Below, one piece after another: positions 8,930 through 17,619 of a stretch of DNA of 64,000 nt; within the stretch, counting starts at the first letter, position 1, and each line of letters begins with the position of its first letter. A program made the translations under genes and the position numbers. This stretch comes from Cylindrospermopsis curvispora GIHE-G1. Its GTDB lineage: Bacteria; Cyanobacteriota; Cyanobacteriia; Cyanobacteriales; Nostocaceae. Under the pieces are notes generated by a model. It had not been told where the DNA came from, did no database searches, and was given only the letters and a program-made list of their open reading frames with translations. The stretch lies in NCBI RefSeq assembly GCF_014489415.1, contig NZ_CP060822.1:1622311-1686310 (forward strand). The letters run 5' to 3'.

Positions 8930-10090
8930 ATGCGAACTATTGCCGAAATTAATCAAAAGATCATTGAAAAGCGTGCCGTAGTCTGGACCGTGGAAGAGCT
9001 AAAAAAACGAGTTGCCCAAAATGGTATACTAAAAACGGCCCAACAGGTTGATGTGATTACCACAGGAACCTTTGAACCTATGGAATCAAGCGGGGCGATT
9101 ATTAACTTAGGACACACTGACCCACCAATTAAAATTCGTCGTTGTTGGTTAGATGGGGTTCCCGCATATTCTGGGTTTGGGGCGGTGGACCTATATTTGG
9201 GCGCCAGTTGCGCAGTGGAAACCATGGAAGGGGAAGAACTAAGAGAACGCGGTGGTGGTCACGTGATTCAAGATTTAATTGCTGGTAAATCCGTACAAGT
9301 CAGAGCATTAGGACAAATTACCGATTGTTACCCTAGAGCTACCCTGGAAGCTAAAGTCACCCGAGAGACGATTAATCAATTCTACCTATTTAATCCCCGC
9401 AATCTTTATCAAAACTTCATTGTTGGTGTTAATGGATCCGAGGAACCGTTATATACTTACCTAGGACCATTACAACCGCGTTTAGGAAATGCAGTGTACT
9501 CCAATCCCGGAGCATTGTCTCCCCTAATGAACGATCCCGATTTACAACTGGTGGGAATTGGCACTAAAATCTTTTTAGGTGGGGGAATAGGCTATGTGGT
9601 TTGGGAAGGTACACAACACTTTCCCCTACAAAAGCGGTTAGATAATCGAACCCCTATTGGACCATCTGTCACTTTAGCACTAATTGGTGATGCCAAACAA
9701 ATGGATGCGCGCTGGGTGAGAGGGTGTTACTTTAAAAGTTATGGACCTTCATTAATGCTAGGAGTAGGAGTACCACTTCCAGTATTAAACGAACAAGTGA
9801 TTGAACATTGTGCAGTAACAGATCAAGATCTAGTAGCGCCCATTGTGGATTTTTCCATTCCCCGTCGTGTAAGACCTACCTTTGGATTAGTAAGTTACGC
9901 CCAATTAAAGTCCGGGAAGATCCCCATCGAGGGTAAACCTGTACGAGCTGCTCCCTTGGCTAGCATGTTCCTATCCCGACAAGTAGCTCTGGAGTTGAAA
10001 CAGTGGATACAGTTGGGTCAATTTACCCTGACGGAACCTGTAGCTCCCATTCCCATGGACAGAGCTTTTTTACCCTTTGCAATAAACTAG
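8930..10090 (+). CDS. DUF39 / homocysteine-biosynthesis (HcyBio) family protein
   Basis: A 386-residue protein of the DUF39 family. In methanogens a family member with added CBS domains, together with a ferredoxin partner, makes homocysteine from aspartate semialdehyde and sulfide. Recognisable stretches are TTGTFEPMESSGAIINLGHT, GGGHVIQDLIAGK, the cysteine-bearing GQITDCYPR, and PLGPLQPRLGN-like text near residue 180. There is no CBS domain and no ferredoxin gene beside it, so the reaction in this organism is uncertain. A MITE-like repeat begins 12 bases after its stop. Confidence 0.85.
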   Translation: MRTIAEINQKIIEKRAVVWTVEELKKRVAQNGILKTAQQVDVITTGTFEPMESSGAIINLGHTDPPIKIRRCWLDGVPAYSGFGAVDLYLGASCAVETMEGEELRERGGGHVIQDLIAGKSVQVRALGQITDCYPRATLEAKVTRETINQFYLFNPRNLYQNFIVGVNGSEEPLYTYLGPLQPRLGNAVYSNPGALSPLMNDPDLQLVGIGTKIFLGGGIGYVVWEGTQHFPLQKRLDNRTPIGPSVTLALIGDAKQMDARWVRGCYFKSYGPSLMLGVGVPLPVLNEQVIEHCAVTDQDLVAPIVDFSIPRRVRPTFGLVSYAQLKSGKIPIEGKPVRAAPLASMFLSRQVALELKQWIQLGQFTLTEPVAPIPMDRAFLPFAIN

Positions 10091-10102
10091 AAGATTCTGA
10101 AC

Positions 10103-10192
10103 TAAGTGGGTGGGTGGAATTAAATATAAGATGAACGTAGGATGGGTTTCGTTCCTCAACCCATCCTACAAATAATTGTGCCTCCCTACTTA
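10103..10192 (+). repeat. MITE-like palindromic repeat, copy 1 (90 bp)
   Basis: The ends TAAGTGGGTGGGTGG and, reverse-complemented, TAAGTAGGGAGGCAC form imperfect terminal inverted repeats. The middle is a hairpin, GTAGGATGGGTT with AACCCATCCTAC. The element matches 36592-36711 in reverse complement almost base for base outside the middle, and a fragment at 60681-60707. It lies between the DUF39 gene and a convergent gene, where its hairpin could also end transcripts from both sides. Confidence 0.85.
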
Positions 10193-10200
10193 ACCTAACT

Positions 10201-11220
10201 TTAATGGTTGTCTTGAGGTTTTAGCTTTTTCACTGGTTTAATAATAGATGGTTTTGGTAAGGGTTTAGAGGAGTAAGAACCATCTGCATCCATTCTTGTA
10301 ATGGGTCGAGCAGTTTCTCCGGGATTTTTAACAAATGGTTTCCTGTTAACACCAGGGCGGGGTCCACCTCTAAAGGTTGGTTTGCGTTTTTTGGGCAAAT
10401 CAGCAACTGCTTCCGCAGTTTCCACTATTAACCCATCAGTTTCACGCTTGACTTTAAAGTCCCAAAATTTACCTATTGCCTTCATGGCCAGCACACCATG
10501 GAGTTTCAACTTAAAATATTTGGGTTTTTCCGTTGGTTTCCGTGGAGCTTGTTTGATTTTTACCACCAAACTCCTGGTATCGAAAGATTGATAAACCACC
10601 TCCCCACGAACGGAAAATTCTCCATCGGGAATTTGATGTGAGGTTTTTATAGCTGATGCATTTTCCGTTGCAGCAGTGTTTTGACGAGAGGATTTTTTGT
10701 TAGTTCCAACCGGTTCTGATGTTTCCGCAGACAAGGACAACACCTGTTCATCTGTCGGTTTTCTAGCTAGATTTTCAGGTTCCCAGACCCCTACAATTTG
10801 AATGTGTAGAGAGTCATTTTCCTGTCTAGTACGGGGATAAACTACCCACAGATGTTCTTTTTGTAAATCCAGATGCTTTTTGACTAAGCTCATAACTCGA
10901 CCTAGCAAAACAGCATTTAACTGCACGCCATCACTTGTAATCAGGGTGCCCTGGGTGAACTGTTCGCTGCTAGGGGAGTAGCTACCCCGAATCAAACCAA
11001 TTGCCCTGTATTGCATTAGTTCGCTAGCAGGAGGAATTGGTTGTTGGCGATTCCTAAGTTTCCCAGGACTTTCCCCATCTTGGACTTTGATGGATAAATT
11101 ATCAGGTTTTGTTTGTGGTGACTTAGCAGTTAATTTACCTGTTAAATCAATTTTTGCCGAAGCCTGGTTAGAGGCGGTAATACTAACAGATTCAGAAGAC
11201 GATATCAGGTCGGAATTCAT
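10201..11220 (-). CDS. Conserved-looking hypothetical protein, basic C-terminus
   Basis: Not recognised. The 339 residues divide into a Ser/Lys-rich N-terminal third without hydrophobic segments and a compact domain around residues 68-160 (YRAIGLIRGSYSPSSEQFTQ, then LGRVMSLVKKHLDL and LWVVYPRTRQ). A linker, a second beta-rich domain (GEFSVRGEVVYQSFDTRSLVV, KYFKLKLHGVL) and a very basic, proline-rich tail follow. The paired beta domains and basic ends would suit a nucleic-acid-associated protein, but that is only an impression. A short hairpin lies 25 bases upstream of its start. Confidence 0.75.
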   Translation of the reverse strand: MNSDLISSSESVSITASNQASAKIDLTGKLTAKSPQTKPDNLSIKVQDGESPGKLRNRQQPIPPASELMQYRAIGLIRGSYSPSSEQFTQGTLITSDGVQLNAVLLGRVMSLVKKHLDLQKEHLWVVYPRTRQENDSLHIQIVGVWEPENLARKPTDEQVLSLSAETSEPVGTNKKSSRQNTAATENASAIKTSHQIPDGEFSVRGEVVYQSFDTRSLVVKIKQAPRKPTEKPKYFKLKLHGVLAMKAIGKFWDFKVKRETDGLIVETAEAVADLPKKRKPTFRGGPRPGVNRKPFVKNPGETARPITRMDADGSYSSKPLPKPSIIKPVKKLKPQDNH

Positions 11221-11794
11221 AAAAACTCCTTAGATCGGAGATAGGTCCCATAGTGGGACTGAACAAAAGTGTGTAGAATTTGCAGGGCCAATAAAAGAAA
11301 GGTGTACTTAACTTTAATTTAGCCATTGCACGCTAGGCTTTGAAATCTATCATTTGCAGAATGAATGGGTCAAATTAATTCCTAGCTGATTCTTGATAAT
11401 TCTCAATCTCAATTAGGGAAGATTTTGACTGGTACTAATTTCTTAGTCCCAATTCCCAAATGCTAAATTTCTGGTTTAACTAGGTTATAACTCACATTCT
11501 GATGTGAATGAGGAATTATCAACCAATCATTAGTTTGCTCAATTATCACTCCATGGCTACAATTATGCTGATGATCCTACAACTGTCACCTAAGTTATAG
11601 CCAAAGCTATAACGGTCTACTTTCAAAGTTTAGATACTCCTGATGGTCTTTGGTCATAAAATTCACAGTTAAATCACCGTATTCCGCTAATTTTCACAAA
11701 GTCTTAACTTTATTCCCCACTAAGGCTCTTATTTAAGCTCATTTAGTTACAACTTTCCAAGTTTTATTTGTTCAATTACAACATAGGTAAAGTA
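11221..11794. other. 574-bp intergenic region with small hairpins
   Basis: The region separates two divergent genes. A 6-bp hairpin, GTCCCA-TAG-TGGGAC, at 11245-11259 falls in the probable 5' leader of the minus-strand gene. An 8-bp hairpin, GTTATAGC-CAAA-GCTATAAC, is at 11594-11613. The palindromic CACATTCTGATGTG lies near 11492-11505. The rest is AT-rich and shows no gene or RNA that I recognise. Confidence 0.5.
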
Positions 11795-12583
11795 GTGTCA
11801 AAACAAGGTAATCGTTGGCCAATTCAGATAGTCTTGCTGCTGGCAGTTGCAGCGCTTATTGGTGTGTCCATCATACCTATTTTGGGAACTCTCAATGCTC
11901 CACTTCCGCAAAATTCCCAGTTAGCAGACCAAATTCGTGGCTATGAACTGGTTTTGCAGCGGGAACCGGAAAATCAAACTGTTCTCAAGCAGTTATTGCA
12001 AGCTAGGTTACAAATTCTCAGTCAAAAGCCCAATAGTGAGGTTCAACCTGCTGATATTCAAGGAGTAATTGAACCTCTACAAAAGTTGAGTCGATTAAAT
12101 CCAGATAATTTGGAATACAAGGTTTTACTGGCACAGGCAACCCAACAAATAGGAGATCGGGAGCAAGCAATCCAAATCTATCGCTCTATTCTCCGTACCC
12201 ATCCCAGTAATATCCAATCACTACAAGGTATAGTTAAGTTAGAACTAGACCAAAAACGTCCAGAAGCAGCTATTCAGTTTCTTAAAGAAACCATATCTAA
12301 TGCTAAAAAGTCTAACTCTGTTCAACCAGGAAGTTTTGATATTATAGCTATACAATTACTTTTAGGTAGCGTATATTCTTTTCAAAAAAACAGTGATCAG
12401 GCAATATCTTTATATGAGGAGGTGATGAAACAATATCCCCAGGATTTTCGCCCCGTTTTAGCAAAGGCAATTCTGTTGAAAGAGCAGGGTAAAATTAATG
12501 AGGCAAAACCCTTGTTTGACAGTGCTCTGACCTTGGCTCCCGCTCAATACAAGAATGAGATTAAGAAGTTAACCGGTTTTTAG
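11795..12583 (+). CDS. TPR repeat protein with N-terminal membrane anchor
   Basis: The protein has about 262 residues from the GTG at 11795, which has an AGGTAA site before it and which I prefer to the TTG at 11768. A single hydrophobic helix near the N-terminus (VLLLAVAALIGVSIIPIL) anchors a series of tetratricopeptide repeats, for example LEYKVLLAQATQQIGDREQA, IQSLQGIVKLELDQKRPEAA and FRPVLAKAILLKEQGKINEA. Such proteins usually scaffold other proteins on the periplasmic or thylakoid-lumen side. Its partner is unknown. Its last 15 bases overlap the end of the convergent GDT1-type gene. Confidence 0.85.
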   Translation: MSKQGNRWPIQIVLLLAVAALIGVSIIPILGTLNAPLPQNSQLADQIRGYELVLQREPENQTVLKQLLQARLQILSQKPNSEVQPADIQGVIEPLQKLSRLNPDNLEYKVLLAQATQQIGDREQAIQIYRSILRTHPSNIQSLQGIVKLELDQKRPEAAIQFLKETISNAKKSNSVQPGSFDIIAIQLLLGSVYSFQKNSDQAISLYEEVMKQYPQDFRPVLAKAILLKEQGKINEAKPLFDSALTLAPAQYKNEIKKLTGF

Positions 12584-13207
12584 CTCTATGGCGGCTATAA
12601 CACCGAAAATAATGAATAAAATGCCGCCTATCAGGGTAACCTGTTTTTCCGAAATTCTCCCCCCTATTACTCTCCCACCTATAACCGCTATGAGGGCGCA
12701 TATTGCATGTCCCAATATTGCTCCCCCCGTTACGCCTATGGCATTATTCCCATTATTACCTGCTGCTAACGCTATCGTAGCTATCTGCGTGCGATCGCCC
12801 CATTCAGCTATAAATGTTAATACAAAGGACTTGAGTAAAATTCCCCATGGACTTGTTGAATGATTAATAACCTGGGACTTTTTCACTTCTTCTCTAGCTT
12901 CTTCCATTACCTCCTGATTTTCCGTAGGTTTCATTTTGCCAGCATCATAGAGTAGTTTCAAACCAAACGCGATGAATAAGACAATTTCCCCATAACGTAC
13001 ATATATTTGGGAATTTTGCGTTATACTGGACAAGACCTGGCCAAATAGCACAGATAAGATTGTCATTGCCATTAAGGCTAAAGTCACACCAGCAAACACC
13101 AGTTTTTTTGAATGCTGCATAGACAGAATAACGGCGATAAAGAAAGTTTTATCGCCCAGTTCAGAGATTGTAATTAGTATTAAGCTGGTGGTAAAGGCAG
13201 TCAACAT
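12569..13207 (-). CDS. GDT1/TMEM165 (UPF0016) family Mn2+/Ca2+ transporter
   Basis: A 212-residue membrane protein with two homologous halves of three helices. Each half carries the family motif: SELGDKTFF near residue 15 and [10 protein letters not shown] near residue 135. A charged cytosolic loop separates them. Family members export or compartmentalise Mn2+ or Ca2+; the Synechocystis member Mnx keeps manganese out of the cytosol. The start codon overlaps the end of the upstream trhO gene by 7 bases, so the two are probably translated together. Substrate is inferred from the family only. Confidence 0.9.
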   Translation of the reverse strand: MLTAFTTSLILITISELGDKTFFIAVILSMQHSKKLVFAGVTLALMAMTILSVLFGQVLSSITQNSQIYVRYGEIVLFIAFGLKLLYDAGKMKPTENQEVMEEAREEVKKSQVINHSTSPWGILLKSFVLTFIAEWGDRTQIATIALAAGNNGNNAIGVTGGAILGHAICALIAVIGGRVIGGRISEKQVTLIGGILFIIFGVIAAIELKTG

Positions 13208-13935
13208 TCTTCCATAGTCCCTTGAGGATTTACTACACCCCGGTCATCAAAGACAAAACACTCTCCCTCCCATAAACTTTCCTCCCCGGTTACCTCCTCT
13301 AGGTACTTCAAGATCCCTCCCTTGAGGTGGTAAACCTCTTGAAAGCCTTGTGATAGCAGATAGGATGATGCTTTTTCACAGCGAATACCACCTGTACAAA
13401 ATAAAGCGATTTTCTGATTCTTATCTGGGTGCAAGTTTTTGCTCACATAATCAGGGAATTCTCTAAAGATATGGGTATGGGGATTGCGTGCTCTCTTAAA
13501 AGTGCCAATACTGACTTCATAATCATTACGGGTATCAACCACCGTAACATTGGGGTCTAGAAGTAAAGCATTCCATTCTTGGGGACTGACATACTTTCCC
13601 ACCCGTTGATTAGGATCCACCTCTGGTATTCCGAGGGTAACAATTTCTCGCTTGAGGCGGACCTTCATCCTCCGGAAGGGGGGGATATGGGTGTATGATT
13701 CTTTATGCTCCAGGTCCACCAACCTGCTGTCATGACGAAGGAATGCCAAAACCTGGTCAATTGCAGTACGAGAACCGGCTATTGTGCCATTAATTCCCTC
13801 GGTTGCCAATAGAATTGTTCCCTTGATGGATTGCTCCTGGCAAAAAGACAATAGAGGTGCTTGCAGTTCGCAATAATCTGGTAAACGGACAAATTTATAG
13901 AGAGTTGCTACAACCGTGGTATTTTCTTGATTCAT
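13201..13935 (-). CDS. trhO: TrhO-type rhodanese (tRNA uridine-34 hydroxylase), short C-terminus
   Basis: TrhO (YceA family) hydroxylates C5 of uridine-34 in certain tRNAs using O2. The N-terminal domain ([24 protein letters not shown]) and the rhodanese domain with active-site cysteine ([14 protein letters not shown]) are intact. The protein ends after [15 protein letters not shown] at 244 residues. The longer relatives I know continue with a cysteine-rich CHACR-like segment, which is missing here. Its stop codon lies inside the start of the GDT1-type transporter gene. Confidence 0.88.
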   Translation of the reverse strand: MNQENTTVVATLYKFVRLPDYCELQAPLLSFCQEQSIKGTILLATEGINGTIAGSRTAIDQVLAFLRHDSRLVDLEHKESYTHIPPFRRMKVRLKREIVTLGIPEVDPNQRVGKYVSPQEWNALLLDPNVTVVDTRNDYEVSIGTFKRARNPHTHIFREFPDYVSKNLHPDKNQKIALFCTGGIRCEKASSYLLSQGFQEVYHLKGGILKYLEEVTGEESLWEGECFVFDDRGVVNPQGTMEEC

Positions 13936-13953
13936 TCCTCGACAGAGATAAGA

Positions 13954-14187
13954 TTATTCTTCTAGGTCTAAACCTGGTTCATCATCATTATCATAGACCA
14001 AGTCGTCCAGATCAATAATCTCAGCAATTTCTTCTTCCACCTCACTGGTCAGGTCGGTCTCCACATTATCGCGTGCCATCAACCTCCCTGTAGATTTTAG
14101 CCATTCCAAGAGAATAAATTCATTGCTTGTACGAATTACGGTAGCTCGTTGATTACGTGGTTGCTCGTGTAAGGGACTTTTAACCAT
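13954..14187 (-). CDS. DUF3134 family small acidic protein
   Basis: A cyanobacterial protein of 77 residues from the ATG at 14187, or 87 if the GTG at 14217 is used; the family usually starts near MVKSPLHEQPR. The conserved RTSNEFILLEWLKSTGRL segment is followed by a strongly acidic tail (EEEIAEIIDLDDLVYDNDDE). The function is unknown. It lies 18 bases upstream of trhO on the same strand and may be co-transcribed with it. Confidence 0.8.
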   Translation of the reverse strand: MVKSPLHEQPRNQRATVIRTSNEFILLEWLKSTGRLMARDNVETDLTSEVEEEIAEIIDLDDLVYDNDDEPGLDLEE

Positions 14188-14403
14188 AAGTTGAATTAAG
14201 TAAAGTGTGCGCACCAAATTATAATCTATATTTGTATTTGTGTCATGAGACCATAATCATGGCAAGATAGAAGCAAACTCATGGAACAGGAAGTTCACAT
14301 AATCAGCCAAAAAAAATTCTGGTCGAGGGATATTTATTATCATCGGAATGATTGTGTGAGACCCGAAAAAAGAATATATACTCCCAAATTTGACGATTAT
14401 TAA

Positions 14404-14682
14404 ATGAATCCAGACCACTCAGAAACCTACATCAATCATCCCACATGGGGTTTACTCTATAAAATCTCCATGGTTGATGATAATCAAGAGCTATTTACTA
14501 CACTATATGCCCAACGCCTATTTTTTTTGGTAACCAGTGACGTTAAGGGGATGAAATTTCAGTCCATTGGTAGGACTGAAGCCAGAATGATGCTGGAAAA
14601 TCGTTTACGTACTTTACGTCGCAGTGGTAAACCACAGGAGTATGATCAGCTTCAAGGAGTTTTCCAGCGTACATTCCAATGA
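14404..14682 (+). CDS. pipX: PII-interacting protein X
   Basis: PipX is a small cyanobacterial regulator that shuttles between the PII signal protein (GlnB) and the transcription factor NtcA, coupling nitrogen-gene activation to the 2-oxoglutarate level. The 92-residue length is typical. The N-terminal Tudor-like domain has WGLLYKI, LYAQRLFFLVT and FQSIGRTEARMMLENR, and the C-terminal helices follow. Its stop and the pipY start share ATGA, so the two are translationally coupled. It heads the conserved pipX-pipY-sepF-proC cluster. Confidence 0.95.
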   Translation: MNPDHSETYINHPTWGLLYKISMVDDNQELFTTLYAQRLFFLVTSDVKGMKFQSIGRTEARMMLENRLRTLRRSGKPQEYDQLQGVFQRTFQ

Positions 14683-15347
14683 CAAGTTCAATTGCTGAAC
14701 GCGTAACAATCATTCGCGCCCAACTACCCCCATCAGTAAGGTTAATAGCTGTTAGTAAGCAGGTATCAACTCAATTGATGCGGGAAGCCTATGGGGCTGG
14801 TATTCGTGATTTTGGTGAAAGTCGCATTCAAGAGGCGGCCAGTAAACAAATTGAGTTGCAAGATTTACCGGACATTACTTGGCACTTTATTGGTCACTTA
14901 CAAAGTAACAAAGCTAAAAAGGCTGTGGAGTTATTTTCCTGGATTCATTCCGTAGATAATCTACACATTGCTGAGCGTCTCCACACTATAGCTCAAACAA
15001 TGGGAACTAATCTATACAGTTGCCTACAGGTCAAAATTCTCCCAGACCCTCAAAAATCCGGTTGGACAGTGCCCCAATTGTTAACGGACTTGCCATTCCT
15101 AAGTCAATACCAAAGTTTACAAATTCAAGGTTTGATGACAATTACACCCTGGGGTTTAGAGGAAGAGCAAATATTGAATGTATTTAATCATACTTACAAT
15201 CTAGCTCAAGAAATTGCCTCCCAAAAATGGGCAAATATAGAAATGAGGGAACTATCTATGGGTATGTCTGGGGACTATGAGTTGGCGGTAAAAGCTGGTG
15301 CTACCATGGTAAGGCTGGGGACAATTCTATTTGGGAATCGCCTTTAG
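14679..15347 (+). CDS. pipY: PLP-binding homeostasis protein PipY (YggS family)
   Basis: A 222-residue single-domain TIM-barrel protein of the PLPBP/YggS/PROSC family, which holds pyridoxal phosphate and affects vitamin B6 and amino-acid balance. The PLP lysine is in IAVSKQVS near residue 27. The family segments FGESRIQEAASK, WHFIGHLQSNKAKK, LSMGMSGDYELAV and the C-terminal RLGTILFGNR are all visible. It overlaps pipX by 4 bases, and in cyanobacteria the two genes are linked genetically as well as physically. Confidence 0.95.
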   Translation: MTSSIAERVTIIRAQLPPSVRLIAVSKQVSTQLMREAYGAGIRDFGESRIQEAASKQIELQDLPDITWHFIGHLQSNKAKKAVELFSWIHSVDNLHIAERLHTIAQTMGTNLYSCLQVKILPDPQKSGWTVPQLLTDLPFLSQYQSLQIQGLMTITPWGLEEEQILNVFNHTYNLAQEIASQKWANIEMRELSMGMSGDYELAVKAGATMVRLGTILFGNRL

Positions 15348-15687
15348 AGTTGATTTCAAATTTGAGATATTTTTCCCTATTTAGGTTAGGAAAAAAATGT
15401 AAAATAAAAAACTAATTACTAGTAATTAAGTAAGTAGTTATTGGAATATGTGGTCTTTTCACCCTCTTGACAAATTCGACCGTTGGGACAGAATTGGGAT
15501 GAAATAACTTTTTATTGTAAGGATGTGTAGGATAGTATATTTTTTCATCGTTATTTCGTAACAAGTTTTTTGAATAACAGTTGGGTAGTATAATCCGTGA
15601 GGCTAATACTAACAACGGTAAGGACTCAAGCCCAAAACAGCTAGATTTACATCGGATCAATTAAGGTAATTTCCAGGAGCATGAAAA
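15348..15687. other. 340-bp intergenic region upstream of sepF
   Basis: An AT-rich leader region. A perfect TATAAT hexamer at 15589-15594 could be the -10 box of sepF, but I see no good -35 at the right distance. A CAGGAG ribosome-binding site sits just before the sepF ATG. No RNA gene or coding sequence is convincing. Confidence 0.45.
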
Positions 15688-16269
15688 ATGAACAACATAT
15701 TTTCTAAACTCAGAGATTTTGTGGGCTTGAATGAGCCAGTAGAATATGAGTACTATGAGGAAGAGCAAGATAACGATAACTATCAAACAAGTTATCAGCC
15801 AGAAAACCCTCAGCCAGCTGCACAAGAAACCACCAATAATAATAAGAGGTGGAGAGAAACCCCCCCAACAGTAACACAAGAAGAAGTAGTAGGGTCAAAG
15901 CATATGACTAATGTGATTGGTATGCCAGGTGCAATTAATGGAATTTCAGAAGTTTTGGTTTTAGAACCCCGTACCTTTGAAGAAATGCCTCAAGCAATTC
16001 AAGCACTACGTGAGCGCAAATCTTTAGTATTGAACTTAACGATTATGGATCCAGATCAAGCTCAAAGGGCTGTGGACTTTGTTGCTGGTGGTACTTATGC
16101 TTTAGACGGACATCAAGAGAGAATAGGTGAAAGCATATTCTTGTTTACTCCTAGTTGTGTACAAGTTAGTACCCAAGGGGGCTTTTTACATGAAGTTCCC
16201 CAACATCCAGTACGTCCGGTTCGGAGCACGGGTAATTGGGGAAGTGAGCCCAATCGCATGGTACAATAA
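15688..16269 (+). CDS. sepF: Cell division protein SepF
   Basis: SepF (Cdv2 in cyanobacteria) tethers FtsZ to the membrane and orders the division ring. The 193-residue protein begins with the amphipathic membrane helix [14 protein letters not shown]. An acidic Glu/Tyr- and Gln/Pro-rich linker follows, then the DUF552 core ([39 protein letters not shown]). The tail [12 protein letters not shown] is short. It sits 30 bases before proC in the same direction. Confidence 0.95.
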   Translation: MNNIFSKLRDFVGLNEPVEYEYYEEEQDNDNYQTSYQPENPQPAAQETTNNNKRWRETPPTVTQEEVVGSKHMTNVIGMPGAINGISEVLVLEPRTFEEMPQAIQALRERKSLVLNLTIMDPDQAQRAVDFVAGGTYALDGHQERIGESIFLFTPSCVQVSTQGGFLHEVPQHPVRPVRSTGNWGSEPNRMVQ

Positions 16270-16299
16270 AGACTAAACCAATTGAAAACTAATCACTAA

Positions 16300-17115
16300 A
16301 TGACTATTAAATTGGGTTTAATTGGGGGTGGGGTGATGGGAGAAGCCATTTTATCCCGTCTCCTGGCCAGGAAAATTTACCAAGTATCAGAAGTAATCGT
16401 TAGTGAACCTCAGGAAGCTCGGAGGAGTTTTTTGCACCAAAGGTATGGGGTTTCTGTAACCAATGACAATGGTCAGATGTGGTCTCAGGTGAGAGAAACA
16501 GTGATTTTGGCTGTCAAACCTCAAATCCTTTCTGCTGTAGTTGAGGAAGTAGTTGATAAGTTGCCCATGGAACCTTCCCCATTAATGATTTCTATTTTAG
16601 CCGGAGTGTCCTTAAAACAATTGGAGAACTCCTTTCCTGGAGTGTCTATAGTTCGTGCCATGCCAAATACACCAGCAACAGTGGGTGCGGGGATGACTGC
16701 TATTTGTTGTGGAGATCATCTCCAACCAATTCATCACCACATAGCTACAACAATTTTTCAAGCTGTTGGGGAGGTGGTAGAAGTATGTGAGAGCCTCATG
16801 GACGCTGTAACTGGTTTGTCTGGGAGTGGGCCTGCCTATGTGGCATTAATGATAGAAGCATTGGCTGATGGAGGAGTGGCATCCGGCTTACCCAGAGCAG
16901 TGGCTAAACAATTAGCACTGCATACGGTGTTAGGGACAGCAAAACTAATTGCAGAAACTAATATACATCCAGCAGAATTGAAAGACCAGGTAACTAGTCC
17001 GGGGGGAACAACCATTGCTGGGGTGAGGGAATTGGAGAGGGCTGGTTTTCGTTCTGCTTTAATGGAGGCTGTTAAAGCTGCGGCTGAACGCTCGCGAGAA
17101 ATGGGTGTTTATTAG
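16300..17115 (+). CDS. proC: Pyrroline-5-carboxylate reductase
   Basis: ProC makes proline by NAD(P)H reduction of 1-pyrroline-5-carboxylate. The 271-residue protein has the dinucleotide-binding LGLIGGGVMGEAIL, the family segment VRAMPNTPATVGAGMTA, GLSGSGPAYV and the C-terminal signature TSPGGTTIAGVRELERAGFR. The sepF-proC order is conserved widely in cyanobacteria and beyond. Confidence 0.96.
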   Translation: MTIKLGLIGGGVMGEAILSRLLARKIYQVSEVIVSEPQEARRSFLHQRYGVSVTNDNGQMWSQVRETVILAVKPQILSAVVEEVVDKLPMEPSPLMISILAGVSLKQLENSFPGVSIVRAMPNTPATVGAGMTAICCGDHLQPIHHHIATTIFQAVGEVVEVCESLMDAVTGLSGSGPAYVALMIEALADGGVASGLPRAVAKQLALHTVLGTAKLIAETNIHPAELKDQVTSPGGTTIAGVRELERAGFRSALMEAVKAAAERSREMGVY

Positions 17116-17130
17116 GATTGGCGAAAAAAG

Positions 17131-17619
17131 ATGAAGCAGCTAGGTTTATTATTGTCATTGGCAATTATCCTCTGGTGTATAACATTGCCAGCAGTAGCAG
17201 TAGATTGGACTCATCCCCTATCATTTAGCAACGCTGAGTTAGGAAAACATGATTTTTCTGGACAAAATTTACAAGCTGCTGAATTTTCTAATGCTAATTT
17301 AGAAATGGCTAATTTTGCTAATGCTGACTTGCGGGGGGCAGTTTTCAGTGCTTCTGTCATGACCCGAGCAAATTTACATGGGGCGGACCTAACCAATGCT
17401 ATGTTGGATCAGGTAAAATTAACGGGTGCTGATTTAAGTGATGCCATTTTTTTGGAGGCAATTTTGCTGCGTTCTAGCTTTACCGACACAAATATTGACG
17501 GAGCGGATTTCAGTGAAGCTATTTTAGATCGGGGACAAGTAAAGGAATTGTGCAAGAGCGCCAGGGGAGTAAACTCTCAAACCCATGTTCAGACTCGGGA
17601 TTCTTTGGGGTGTAGATGA
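17131..17619 (+). CDS. Secreted pentapeptide-repeat protein
   Basis: The 162-residue protein has a probable N-terminal signal peptide (LLLSLAIILWCITLPAVAVD). About 15 consecutive A(N/D)LxxA-type pentapeptides follow, for example FSNANLEMANFANADLRGA and ANLHGADLTNAMLDQVKLTG, which should form a right-handed quadrilateral beta helix. The C-terminal SARGVNSQTHVQTRDSLGC is common in cyanobacterial lumenal pentapeptide proteins. Location in the thylakoid lumen or periplasm is inferred and the function is unknown. The stop overlaps the purK start by 4 bases. Confidence 0.88.
   Translation: MKQLGLLLSLAIILWCITLPAVAVDWTHPLSFSNAELGKHDFSGQNLQAAEFSNANLEMANFANADLRGAVFSASVMTRANLHGADLTNAMLDQVKLTGADLSDAIFLEAILLRSSFTDTNIDGADFSEAILDRGQVKELCKSARGVNSQTHVQTRDSLGCR

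Noticed and set aside
15412-15660. An 82-codon minus-strand frame upstream of sepF
   Set aside because: It covers the probable sepF promoter, has no clear start signal and resembles no family.
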